Source: Flavobacteriales bacterium
GTDB lineage: Bacteria > Bacteroidota > Bacteroidia > Flavobacteriales_D > Parvicellaceae
DNA: 38,332 nt
Assembly (NCBI GenBank): GCA_020631555.1
Contig: JAHDGY010000020.1
Location: 1 to 38,332, forward strand
Direction: 5' to 3'
The notes below the pieces were generated by a model that saw nothing but the letters and a program-made list of their open reading frames with translations, had not been told where the DNA came from and searched no databases. Positions 1 through 7,141 of this stretch are shown here, piece after piece; position 1 is the first letter of the stretch, and each line of letters opens with the position of its first letter. The translations under genes and the position numbers were made by a program.

Positions 1-69
1 CCGAACATTGCTTAATTCAACAGCTTTCAATTTGAACTCCTTGCTGTAATAACGTCTTCCTCTTCCCAT
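1..69 (-). CDS. IS3-family transposase OrfA, N-terminal 23 residues (runs off window)
   Basis: The reverse strand opens with ATG at 67-69 and stays open to the window edge, encoding MGRGRRYYSKEFKLKAVELS and three more residues. A short basic stretch followed by YSKEFKLKAVEL is the typical start of the helix-turn-helix OrfA protein of IS3-family elements, which binds the element ends and is made into OrfAB transposase by frameshifting. A stop codon lies just upstream in frame (ATG TTT AAG TGA), which supports the chosen start. Only the N-terminus is visible, so intactness of the element cannot be judged. The family call is by motif only. Confidence 0.7.
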   Translation of the reverse strand, partial: MGRGRRYYSKEFKLKAVELSNVR

Positions 70-223
70 CACTTAAACATATTAATTCATGCTTAACTAT
101 AGTGTCCAGATAAAGGTAGAAGGTCCACCAAATAAATGTAGCTGGTTCAGGTCAATTTTATTCCAAGAAGCTGCTAATTCAAAACCGTGAACAACTTCGT
201 TAATATCAAAATCCTAGACTTCA
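70..223. other. Intergenic stretch holding the probable IS3 element end
   Basis: No gene is visible. Read on the minus strand, the sequence just upstream of the OrfA start contains TCTGGACACT (about 101-110), similar to the TTGGACAC-type motif found near the terminal inverted repeats of many IS3 elements. The outer boundary probably lies between about 103 and 135. No target duplication can be defined because the other end is outside the window. Confidence 0.35.
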
Positions 224-2167
224 TTATTTCATTTGCTGTGTAAATTCATCGTAGGTTGGCAAACCTGCTGAACTCCACTTTGCAAGTATTTTGTCCTTTT
301 CAAGGTACACCAAACCAGGATTGTCCCGAACAACAATTTTCAGCTCAATTGGATCATTGACGTAAAAATCGAAATTGATCGGAATATTCTGCTCAGCCAA
401 CAACTCTTTCACTTCGTCCAAGCTGATGCACGACAAGAGTGCCGTTTCATACCCATCCTTCCTTGCTTGTTCAGCAAAATCACTCATCTTGGTTAACCCC
501 AGATAATTTGTTTTTAGCAAATCATACGCTACAATCCAAATTATCTTATCCCTTGTCAACACGTAATCAGTCACATTAATGCAGCATGGATTATTTGGAG
601 GCTCAATAACTGAATCAAAACGCTTTTGAAATTTCCACTCCGCACTATAACTAGCACTGTCTTGTGAATACTGTTCGGCAGAAGTGGCGTACTTTTGACC
701 AGTATTCTCATTCTGTAACTCCACATATGGCTCAGAATAACCTTCATAATACTGGGTTTCTACATCCTGAACTACGCTTTCTAATTTCAAATGATCAGTT
801 CCCAGGCGATCGTAAGGCATTGAAAGCCTAAGATCCTGAATTGAAGGAGCAACTGCCTTAATAATTGGCTGGTTTTCTGTGTTAATCCATTCCCATTCCT
901 CAGCGCTAGGGAATTCTTTCTTCCCCATTTCAAAAGTCATGGTTTCGCCGCTCGATTTGTGCTTGTAGGTCAACAAGGTTTTGAATGTTCCATCAACCCC
1001 ATTGTTCATTTGTTCATAAATGGAATTCCCAACCTTATAGGGCCTGTAATCTTTTATAGGCAGGTAAGTTTTGGTGTACAACGAAAAACCAAAGCACAAG
1101 ACCCCAACAAAAGCAATAATTCCAAATTGCTTGGCCCTGCCATTCCACGGCATTGCTTTAATGGCAACAAATCCAACGCAGGCCACAATCGTGAACCATG
1201 TCGGAAACCACCATCCGAATAACCCCCCACCAAAAAACGCCACCAAAAGAATTGAAGCTGGAAGAATGATCAAGTCCTCCAACTTTTCGTTTCGCTTAAT
1301 TTTTCCTTGTACAAAAAAAAGTATTAGCGTAAAAAATAAGAGGGTAATATCCTTGTAAAAGGACTCCCAAGGTGTAAGAGACCTTCCTACAGAATCTTTA
1401 AGTGCATCACCAAAACACCCACAGTCTGTAACACAAATTCTATCAAACGACTCATTTTCAGCAATCCACACTGTATCCGATCCCTTCATAAAGTATGCAG
1501 ACGGATCACCAGATTGAACTTGAAATTGACCAGAAAGAAGAGTTTCTGTGTGATTCAACCGGCCGGCAATTTCATCTGATAACAAAACCTCCTTGGCCTT
1601 TTCAAACTGAATCTTCGCCTCTTCAAAATTTTGATCTAATAACGCAATATCTCCCTCTGTCACAAATGCAGAATAATCAGCAAAAGCTAATTGCTCATCA
1701 TTACAAGTGGCTGTAAAACTAGTTAACCACGAAAAGAATACGATCATGCCTAAAATCAGCCACGAAGCCATGCGAAACGCAGTTCCAAACAAAACTGCAA
1801 ATCCAAGCATAACCTCTGTCGAGGCAATAACTAAGGCCAAAACAAAAGACCAGTCATGAAACATCGCCCAGAAAGCGCCTAGTGAATTTTCGTCAAAGTA
1901 CTCCTCCAACTTGAATCCAAAGCCCATCGTATCATTGGCCTTTATCATCCCTGAAACAATAAACAAGGCTCCAACAAAAATTCGTGAAAAATTGACAGCA
2001 AAGGTTGTCGTTTTTGCTCCCAAGAGCAACAAAGCCCCCAATAAAAAAGCACTTCCACCTGCCATGTAGAAGATATTAAATTCATCAGGTTGTGGTCCGG
2101 CAGTAAACCAGAGTATTCCAGAAATGAGAAAAACGCCTCCTAATAACTTTGCAACATAGTTATTCAT
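224..2167 (-). CDS. DoxX-like membrane protein, BT_3928 family
   Basis: This 647-residue membrane protein resembles the BT_3928/DoxX-like family common in Bacteroidota; its function is not established. The first ~170 residues hold several hydrophobic helices (MNNYVAKLLGGVFLISG onward) with a DoxX-like pattern. A soluble insertion follows and ends in the cysteine motif CVTDCGCFGDAL (about residue 245), a C-x-CFG arrangement seen in DoxX/MauE-type redox membrane proteins. More membrane segments follow to about residue 370, then a C-terminal extracytoplasmic region. That region contains NNPCC and a late part with NPGLVYLEKDKILAKW, which looks like the end of a thioredoxin-like fold. The gene follows DUF1599 by 104 bp, as in other Bacteroidota where the pair sits opposite folP. 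A disulfide or electron-transfer role is inference. Confidence 0.8.
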   Translation of the reverse strand: MNNYVAKLLGGVFLISGILWFTAGPQPDEFNIFYMAGGSAFLLGALLLLGAKTTTFAVNFSRIFVGALFIVSGMIKANDTMGFGFKLEEYFDENSLGAFWAMFHDWSFVLALVIASTEVMLGFAVLFGTAFRMASWLILGMIVFFSWLTSFTATCNDEQLAFADYSAFVTEGDIALLDQNFEEAKIQFEKAKEVLLSDEIAGRLNHTETLLSGQFQVQSGDPSAYFMKGSDTVWIAENESFDRICVTDCGCFGDALKDSVGRSLTPWESFYKDITLLFFTLILFFVQGKIKRNEKLEDLIILPASILLVAFFGGGLFGWWFPTWFTIVACVGFVAIKAMPWNGRAKQFGIIAFVGVLCFGFSLYTKTYLPIKDYRPYKVGNSIYEQMNNGVDGTFKTLLTYKHKSSGETMTFEMGKKEFPSAEEWEWINTENQPIIKAVAPSIQDLRLSMPYDRLGTDHLKLESVVQDVETQYYEGYSEPYVELQNENTGQKYATSAEQYSQDSASYSAEWKFQKRFDSVIEPPNNPCCINVTDYVLTRDKIIWIVAYDLLKTNYLGLTKMSDFAEQARKDGYETALLSCISLDEVKELLAEQNIPINFDFYVNDPIELKIVVRDNPGLVYLEKDKILAKWSSAGLPTYDEFTQQMK

Positions 2168-2271
2168 GAAATATTTTTTGATTCAAATAAAGTTATGTTC
2201 GGTTTGGTATGTCAACTTTTAACAGCAATTTAACCATCCACGAATCACTCTTTGGCAATTCGACGGATGCA

Positions 2272-2829
2272 CTAAACCCTTCCTTCTTCCAACAATATCA
2301 ATGCAAATACAGCATAATTTACTATGTCGTAATAATTCGCATCGATTCCCTCAGAAATCAGTGTTTCACCATCGTTATTTTCAATTTGTTTTACACGCAA
2401 TAACTTCATCAGTATCAAATCTGTCAACGATGAAACGCGCATATCCCTCCAGGCCTCACCATAATCGTGATTCTTCTTCTCCATTAAGGCCTTCGCCTCC
2501 GAGTAATGCTTTGTATACAGATGTAAGGCTTCCTGCTCTTTTAATTCCAAACGGGAATCACCTTTTAGTTCCATTTGAATTACCCCCATAATGCAGTAGT
2601 TCACAATGGCGATAAATTCACCTTCAACACCTTCCCCAACCCTATTCTCTCCAGTCTCTTGAATAGTTCGAATGCGATTGGCTTTGATAAATATTTGATC
2701 CGTCAATGAACTAGTCCTGAGAATTCGCCAAGCTGTTCCGTAATCAGACGTTTTTTTCACGAAGATATCGGTACATTTGTTCCTTACCGTATCGTACTGC
2801 TCCGAAGTATTTGGCGCTGCTTCAATCAT
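2272..2829 (-). CDS. DUF1599 domain-containing protein
   Basis: About 185 residues starting MIEAAPNTSEQYDTV. Two copies of a similar segment are visible: KKTSDYGTAWRILRTSSLTD in the first half and KNHDYGEAWRDMRVSSLTD in the second, each followed by a KxxRxxxI helix and an I-x-N-Y segment. This internal duplication is characteristic of DUF1599, an all-helical family of unknown function that superficially resembles MazG/dUTPase-like folds. The frame extends 15 codons further upstream to 2874, but that would overlap folP on the other strand, so the ATG at 2827-2829 is preferred. It leads the DUF1599-DoxX pair and is divergent from folP with only 15 bp between start codons. Confidence 0.85.
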   Translation of the reverse strand: MIEAAPNTSEQYDTVRNKCTDIFVKKTSDYGTAWRILRTSSLTDQIFIKANRIRTIQETGENRVGEGVEGEFIAIVNYCIMGVIQMELKGDSRLELKEQEALHLYTKHYSEAKALMEKKNHDYGEAWRDMRVSSLTDLILMKLLRVKQIENNDGETLISEGIDANYYDIVNYAVFALILLEEGRV

Positions 2830-2844
2830 TAACTTTTTTGGAAA

Positions 2845-3699
2845 GTGAAAGATACATTTTTTTGTCAGAAACAAACGATAAACTGTAAGGGTAGACTTAT
2901 TGATTTGACGTATCCAAAGGTGATGGGAATAGTTAATCTAACCCCAGATTCTTTCTACGATGGAGGCAATTTAAAATCTGACCTTGAACTTCTAAATCAG
3001 GTTGAAAAACTTCTTTTGGAAGGCGCTCATTTTATTGACGTTGGGGCAGTTTCGTCTCGACCCGGAGCGGAACCAGTTTCCACTGAAACAGAATTAAATA
3101 GGATATTACCTGCTATTGAAAAGCTAATTCAAAGATTTCCCGAAGCACTGATCTCAGTTGATACCAACCGGAGCCTGGTAGCGGAAAAATCATGTCAAAT
3201 CGGAGCTTCAATTATAAATGATATTTCTGCTGGAGATTTTGATGAGAAAATGTTCGATACGATTGCTAAATGCAGAGTCCCCTATATAATAATGCATACT
3301 CAGGGAACGCCGCAAAATATGCAAGACAATCCTACCTACAGCAATGTTACTCTAGATGTAGTCAAGGAGTTGAGTTTTAAAATCAAAGCACTAAAAAAGC
3401 TTGGAGTATGCGATATCATTGTTGATCCTGGATTTGGATTCGGAAAAACATTAGAGCACAATTACCAATTGCTTCGGGAGTTGGACCAGTTTAAGATCCT
3501 TGGGCACCCTATCTTGGCTGGAATCTCTCGAAAATCAATGATTTACAAAACCCTGAATAACAAACCACAAGATGCACTAGTAGGTACGATTGTCGCCAAT
3601 ACAATCGCCCTACAGCATGGAGCTAAAATACTACGTGTCCACGACGTTAAAGCTGCAGTGGACACAATCGCCATTCAGGCCCTAACAATTAACACATGA
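2845..3699 (+). CDS. folP: Dihydropteroate synthase (GTG start)
   Basis: Condenses p-aminobenzoate with hydroxymethyl-dihydropterin pyrophosphate to dihydropteroate in cytoplasmic folate synthesis. The first family signature is visible as KVMGIVNLTPDSFYDGG (pterin/phosphate loop). It is followed by GAHFIDVGAVSSRPGA (second signature), SVDTNR, a conserved INDISAG segment, DPGFGFGKT and a late GISRKSM motif. The predicted 284 residues match the usual 270-285. The start is GTG at 2845; the first downstream ATG would cut into the signature, so GTG is well supported. The stop overlaps the paaY start (ATGA), indicating translational coupling. Confidence 0.96.
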   Translation: MKDTFFCQKQTINCKGRLIDLTYPKVMGIVNLTPDSFYDGGNLKSDLELLNQVEKLLLEGAHFIDVGAVSSRPGAEPVSTETELNRILPAIEKLIQRFPEALISVDTNRSLVAEKSCQIGASIINDISAGDFDEKMFDTIAKCRVPYIIMHTQGTPQNMQDNPTYSNVTLDVVKELSFKIKALKKLGVCDIIVDPGFGFGKTLEHNYQLLRELDQFKILGHPILAGISRKSMIYKTLNNKPQDALVGTIVANTIALQHGAKILRVHDVKAAVDTIAIQALTINT

Positions 3700-4283
3700 T
3701 CTACGAGTTTAATGGTTTTAAGCCAGTTATTGACAAAAGTTCATTTATTCACCCACAAGCCACAGTAACAGGAAATGTTATTATCGGCAAAAATGTCTAC
3801 ATAGGGCCGGGAGCAGCAATACGTGGAGACTTTGGCAAAATTATGATCGAAGATGGTTGCAACGTGCAAGAAAACTGTACTATTCATATGTTTCCAGGAG
3901 TAACCGTCACACTGCACGAATCAGCTCATATTGGCCACGGCGCAATTATTCACGGGGCAACCATAGGACGAAACTCTCTGGTGGGAATGAACGCAGTTAT
4001 TATGGACGAGGTTGAAATCGGTTCAGAATGTATCGTGGGAGCACTGAGCTTCGTTACCGCAAAATCAAAAATTGAAGATCGGAAGGTTGTTGCAGGAAAT
4101 CCCGCCAAAATAATTAAGGAAGTAAGTGATGAAATGATTGCATGGAAGACCGAAGGAACCAAAATATATCAAAGTTTGCCACAGGCATGTTTTAACAGCC
4201 TAAAACCATGTGATCCCCTGCGAGAGATAGAAACAGATAGACCAACGCAACAAGCCAATTACAAAACTTGGAGTAGCCAATAG
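3696..4283 (+). CDS. paaY: PaaY-like hexapeptide-repeat protein (gamma-carbonic anhydrase family)
   Basis: A 195-residue left-handed beta-helix protein. Hexapeptide repeats run from about residue 18 to 130 (ATVTGNVIIGKNVYIGPGAA and following). Metal-ligand-type histidines occur at NCTIHMF and HIGHGAIIHGATIG. The C-terminal part, with IAWKTEGTKIYQSLP and CDPLREIE, closely matches the tail of E. coli PaaY, a thioesterase that recycles CoA trapped during phenylacetate degradation. The length also fits PaaY (196 aa) better than shorter YrdA-type carbonic anhydrases. No other paa genes are in the window, so the role here could be more general. It is coupled to folP by a 4-bp overlap, and converges with the antiporter gene 15 bp away. 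Confidence 0.88.
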   Translation: MIYEFNGFKPVIDKSSFIHPQATVTGNVIIGKNVYIGPGAAIRGDFGKIMIEDGCNVQENCTIHMFPGVTVTLHESAHIGHGAIIHGATIGRNSLVGMNAVIMDEVEIGSECIVGALSFVTAKSKIEDRKVVAGNPAKIIKEVSDEMIAWKTEGTKIYQSLPQACFNSLKPCDPLREIETDRPTQQANYKTWSSQ

Positions 4284-4298
4284 TAAAATTGAACCTCA

Positions 4299-5243
4299 TC
4301 AGGCACTCATTGTTATAAATAGAATAAGCATATACCCTAAGTATGTTCCTAGTAATAAAATTCCTTTAGACCTATCAAGCTTTTGACCGAATAAAAGTAA
4401 AGGCAATAATAAAAGAACTACCCCTAACATCCATAGAAGATCAAATTTCAGTACAGATTGCACAACGCCAATTGGCCTAACCATGGCTGTAATACCTAGA
4501 ACTACTGTTGTATTAAATATATTAGAGCCTATTAGATTACCAACAGAAATGTCCGTTTGCTTCCGGTATGCGGCTATTCCTGATGTTACTAGTTCAGGAA
4601 CGGAAGTCCCAAATGCAATTATTGTAACCGCAATTACGTGTTTTGACAATCCCGCCTTGGTTGCAATTCCTACTGCTCCAGACAGCATCCACTCCGACCC
4701 TAAATACAAACCTAACAATCCAATTAGCAAGAAACCACAAGAGATTGACAGTAAAGGTCTGTTTCCAGATTCACTAGCCTGCTCTAATTTCGTTTCCCTG
4801 CGAGAAGCTCTGATAAGCCAAACAGTATATCCGACCACTAGAATGAAAAGCAATGCCCCTTCCCATCGCTGAATTTGCCCATCAAAAGCAAATCCATAGA
4901 ACAACAAGCTACAAATCAATAAAACAGGCCAATCGACTCGTTTGGTTTGTCTACCGACGACTAAGGGAAAAATCAGAACCGTAATCCCTAGCACGAGGCC
5001 CAAATTGGCAATATTAGACCCAATTACATTTCCAACTGCAATTTCTGGATTGCCCCCAAGAGCGGCGTTTATGCTAACAATCAGTTCCGGGGCCGATGTA
5101 CCAAAAGATACTACTGTAAGTCCTATTACAAGAGGAGAAACAGACATTAACTGGGCTAAGTTAACAGCACCTTTAACAAGTAAATCTCCACCAAAAACTA
5201 AGGTTGCAAGCCCCAATAGGAGCAACAGGATGTCTATAATCAT
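4299..5243 (-). CDS. Calcium/sodium antiporter, CaCA superfamily (YrbG-like)
   Basis: A 314-residue inner-membrane protein with about ten hydrophobic helices. It shows the two alpha-repeats that define cation/calcium exchangers: GTSAPELIVSINAALGGNP followed by AVGNVIGSNIANLGLVLG in the first half, and GTSVPELVTSGIAAY followed by SVGNLIGSNIFNTTVVLG in the second. The acidic residues of both GTSxPEL motifs, which form the ion site in the family, are present. The length is typical for YrbG-like proteins. Its ATG overlaps the stop of the tatA-like gene by one base (TAATG), so the two are probably co-transcribed and coupled. Ion specificity cannot be read from sequence. Confidence 0.93.
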   Translation of the reverse strand: MIIDILLLLLGLATLVFGGDLLVKGAVNLAQLMSVSPLVIGLTVVSFGTSAPELIVSINAALGGNPEIAVGNVIGSNIANLGLVLGITVLIFPLVVGRQTKRVDWPVLLICSLLFYGFAFDGQIQRWEGALLFILVVGYTVWLIRASRRETKLEQASESGNRPLLSISCGFLLIGLLGLYLGSEWMLSGAVGIATKAGLSKHVIAVTIIAFGTSVPELVTSGIAAYRKQTDISVGNLIGSNIFNTTVVLGITAMVRPIGVVQSVLKFDLLWMLGVVLLLLPLLLFGQKLDRSKGILLLGTYLGYMLILFITMSA

Positions 5244-5503
5244 TAATCTTTAAATTGATTACGAACAGATTCTTCAATATCGTCTATTGGATTGATCTTC
5301 CTAAGATCCTCTGTAATATCAGAAGTTGAATTTTGAATATCTCTTTGAATGTCTTGGGTAGCGTCCTTCATTTGCCGAATTGTTCGCCCGAGAGTTCTCG
5401 CCAGACCAGGAATACTTTTTGCACCAAAGAACATGAGTACAAAAATTAAAATGGTCAAAACCTCCCCCTCACTAACGCTATTAAAAAAAAGTAATACCGA
5501 CAT
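5243..5503 (-). CDS. tatA: Sec-independent translocase protein TatA/B family
   Basis: An 86-residue protein with one N-terminal hydrophobic helix (EGEVLTILIFVLMFFGAKSI). The FGAKSIPGLARTLGRTIRQ hinge and amphipathic helix follow, which are the hallmark of TatA/TatB/Hcf106 proteins that form the twin-arginine translocation pore. A polar, acidic tail completes it. The frame extends 21 codons further upstream, but a TAnnTTTG promoter box lies at 5527-5534 inside that extension, so the ATG at 5501-5503 is preferred. It is not possible to separate TatA from TatB with certainty, though the short tail favours TatA. No tatC is in the window. Confidence 0.85.
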   Translation of the reverse strand: MSVLLFFNSVSEGEVLTILIFVLMFFGAKSIPGLARTLGRTIRQMKDATQDIQRDIQNSTSDITEDLRKINPIDDIEESVRNQFKD

Positions 5504-5526
5504 CTTATCAACGAACATTCGTGTCG

Positions 5527-5534
5527 CAAAGGTA
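5527..5534 (-). promoter_or_regulatory. Putative promoter -7 box for tatA/antiporter operon
   Basis: TACCTTTG on the minus strand matches the Bacteroidota consensus TAnnTTTG. It lies 23 bp upstream of the preferred tatA start. No TTG was found at the ideal -33 spacing, so the call rests on the -7 box and its position. Confidence 0.45.
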
Positions 5535-5687
5535 ACAAGTTCTAACACCCGAATGGCATTTGTCAATCTATTTTACAGCCTAAGCGCAATACCAGAAAAG
5601 AATTCAACCAAAATACAATTTGTCCATTCTTTCTGAATTTCTGGACAATCGAGTAGGAATGTAGGGATTAGTTCCCTATCTGTCCTC

Positions 5688-5725
5688 TCACACCACCGTA
5701 CGTACGGTTCCGCATACGGCGGTTC
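5688..5725 (-). ncRNA. Group II intron domain V
   Basis: The minus strand reads GAACCGCCGTATGCGG then AACCGTACGTACGGTGGTGTGAG. This folds into the short hairpin with internal bulge that forms the catalytic heart of group II ribozymes, and the CCGTACGTACGGTGG string is very typical of bacterial introns. A small hairpin with stem TAGGGA/TCCCTA (5662-5678) follows and would be domain VI. The paired regions look intact, unlike the RT gene. Confidence 0.8.
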
Positions 5726-5738
5726 ATTAAGCAAATAA

Positions 5739-6804
5739 TCAATTTAAGTACATCTGTGTTAAACTGATGTAGCCTTTCTGTTGTAGACGTTCGTTAGTGA
5801 TTGTTCCCTTAAGCACATAGCTGTGAGTTGTATGCCAACCACCCTTTCGGGTGTTCGCCCAAGTATAGGCGTTGCGCTTATCCATCCCCAGCTTTACTAG
5901 TGCTTTGAACTTTGTTCGTATGCGTTTCCATTGTGTCCAGATGCAGTAACGCAATCGACTTCGTATCCACTTGTCCAGTGTATCTAAGTGTGTCTTGGCA
6001 TCAGCTAACTTGAAGTAGTTAATCCAGCCTCTACTTAACGCATTGAGAAGAGATAATCGGGCCTCCATTGATATTGACCATGTTTTGCTTGTAAGTGATT
6101 TCACCTTCCGTTTAAAATGGCCATAACTCTCAGAGGCGATCCGAAGACGGTATCCGAATTTCCCCCGGTAGAAACTGTAGCCCAGTAGCTTCATCGAAAT
6201 TGGACGGCGTATTCCGCTTTTGTTACGATTTACCTTCAGCTTCAATTCATTTTCAAGGAAGTTTATAATGCTTTGCAGCACCCGTTCTGCCGCCCGTGGG
6301 CTTTTAACGTAGATACTGCAGTCATCAGCATAACGAACAAACCTGTGTCCCCGACTTTCCAGTTCCTTGTCCAACTGATCAAGTAGAATATTCGACAACA
6401 GCGGACTTAACAGACCGCCTTGAGGTGTGCCTGTCCAGTTTGGACGAACCACTCCTGTATGCATCACTCCACTTTGAAGATACTTGCGAATTAATTTCAA
6501 AACACGCGGGTCTTGTATCTCCTGACTCAGCAGATGCATCAAATAATCGTGATTAACCTTATCAAAGAATTTCTCCAGGTCTAAATCTACTATGGATGTG
6601 TAGCCCTCATTCAGGTATAATTGGGACTGGATTACAGCCTGATGTGAATTCCTGCCTGGCCTAAACCCATAACTACCTTCCGAGAAACTACCCTCATAGT
6701 GCTTTGTTAAGACCTGGCTTATCGCTTGCTGGATTAGTCTGTCCCTAGTGGTGGGAACTCCTAACTGTCTTACCCCGGTATCTCTCCCGTTTTACAGGTT
6801 GTGG
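5739..6804 (-). pseudogene. ltrA: Group II intron reverse transcriptase/maturase, N-terminally deleted and frameshifted
   Basis: From about 6790 down to the stop at 5739 one frame is open. It shows RT blocks in order: TGVRQLGVPTTRDRLIQQAI, SYGFRPGRNSHQAV, VDLDLEKFFDKVNH, TPQGGLLSPLLSNILL, the catalytic FVRYADDCSIYV, then maturase domain X with GWINYFKLAD and ANTRKGGWHTTHS. There is no HNH endonuclease domain. Upstream, the conserved PQPVKRE segment (6802 downwards) is in a different frame, and a TAA at 6792-6794 closes the RT frame. No ATG-led N-terminal domain is found, and the DNA before PQPVKRE resembles intron domain I. About 80-100 N-terminal residues are therefore gone. A 267-residue remnant could start from TTG at 6542 but would lack half the RT core. 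Confidence 0.88.
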
Positions 6805-7088
6805 TTTGTTAGACCCTCCCTGGGTAAGAACAATAACTTCTGCTCCATATATCTGCCACATTTACATCCGCAGCTTCCTGTGTAGTTTCGGACTTCGTTT
6901 CGTTTAGCAAGCTCATCCAACCGCGACTGCCTCCATATGTGATTCCTGTTCGTCAGACCAGAGCTTTGCCGCCAAATTCCTTCAGATTCCACCTCGCGGT
7001 GGACAACCTTGCCTTTAGCTAACACTTCCCACTACAAAGGCCTGTTCGGGACTTTAACCCTAAAATTATTGCCCATGCCAGACACATC

Positions 7089-7119
7089 AAAAAAAATGGC
7101 ACCCGCAATCGGGTGCCAT
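7089..7119 (-). terminator. Rho-independent terminator of secDF
   Basis: Perfect 10-bp stem ATGGCACCCG/CGGGTGCCAT (7096-7105 with 7110-7119), a 4-base loop, and eight T on the minus strand. It lies 23 bp after the secDF stop codon. It doubles as the 5' exon for the group II intron, which starts three bases after the T tract. Confidence 0.92.
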
Positions 7120-7141
7120 TCAAATAATCTATTGCCTTTGC

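Larger units (their letters stand above)
5648..7085 (-). mobile_element. Group II intron, class C-like, internally deleted
   Basis: On the minus strand the element appears to begin GTGTCTGGC at 7085, just behind the secDF terminator. It continues through a domain-I-like region (TTTAGGGTTAAAGTCCCG, GGCGGCAAAGCTCTGG and others) to about 6810. It then jumps into a reverse transcriptase body (5739-6804) and ends with a recognisable domain V (5688-5725), a short domain VI hairpin (5662-5678) and CTACTCGAT at 5648. Total length is about 1.44 kb, shorter than the usual 1.8-2 kb or more for an ORF-bearing intron. Domains II and III and the RT N-terminus seem missing. Lack of an endonuclease domain and insertion after a terminator are typical of class C introns. 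The exact ends are inferred, not proven. Confidence 0.82.

Noticed and set aside
5504-5566. Longer N-terminus for the tatA-like protein
   Set aside because: It would place a TAnnTTTG promoter box inside the gene and add residues not expected before the TatA helix.
6792-7025. A 77-residue reading frame on the minus strand
   Set aside because: It lies entirely in the domain-I-like RNA region of the group II intron, with no protein motif; the openness is accidental.
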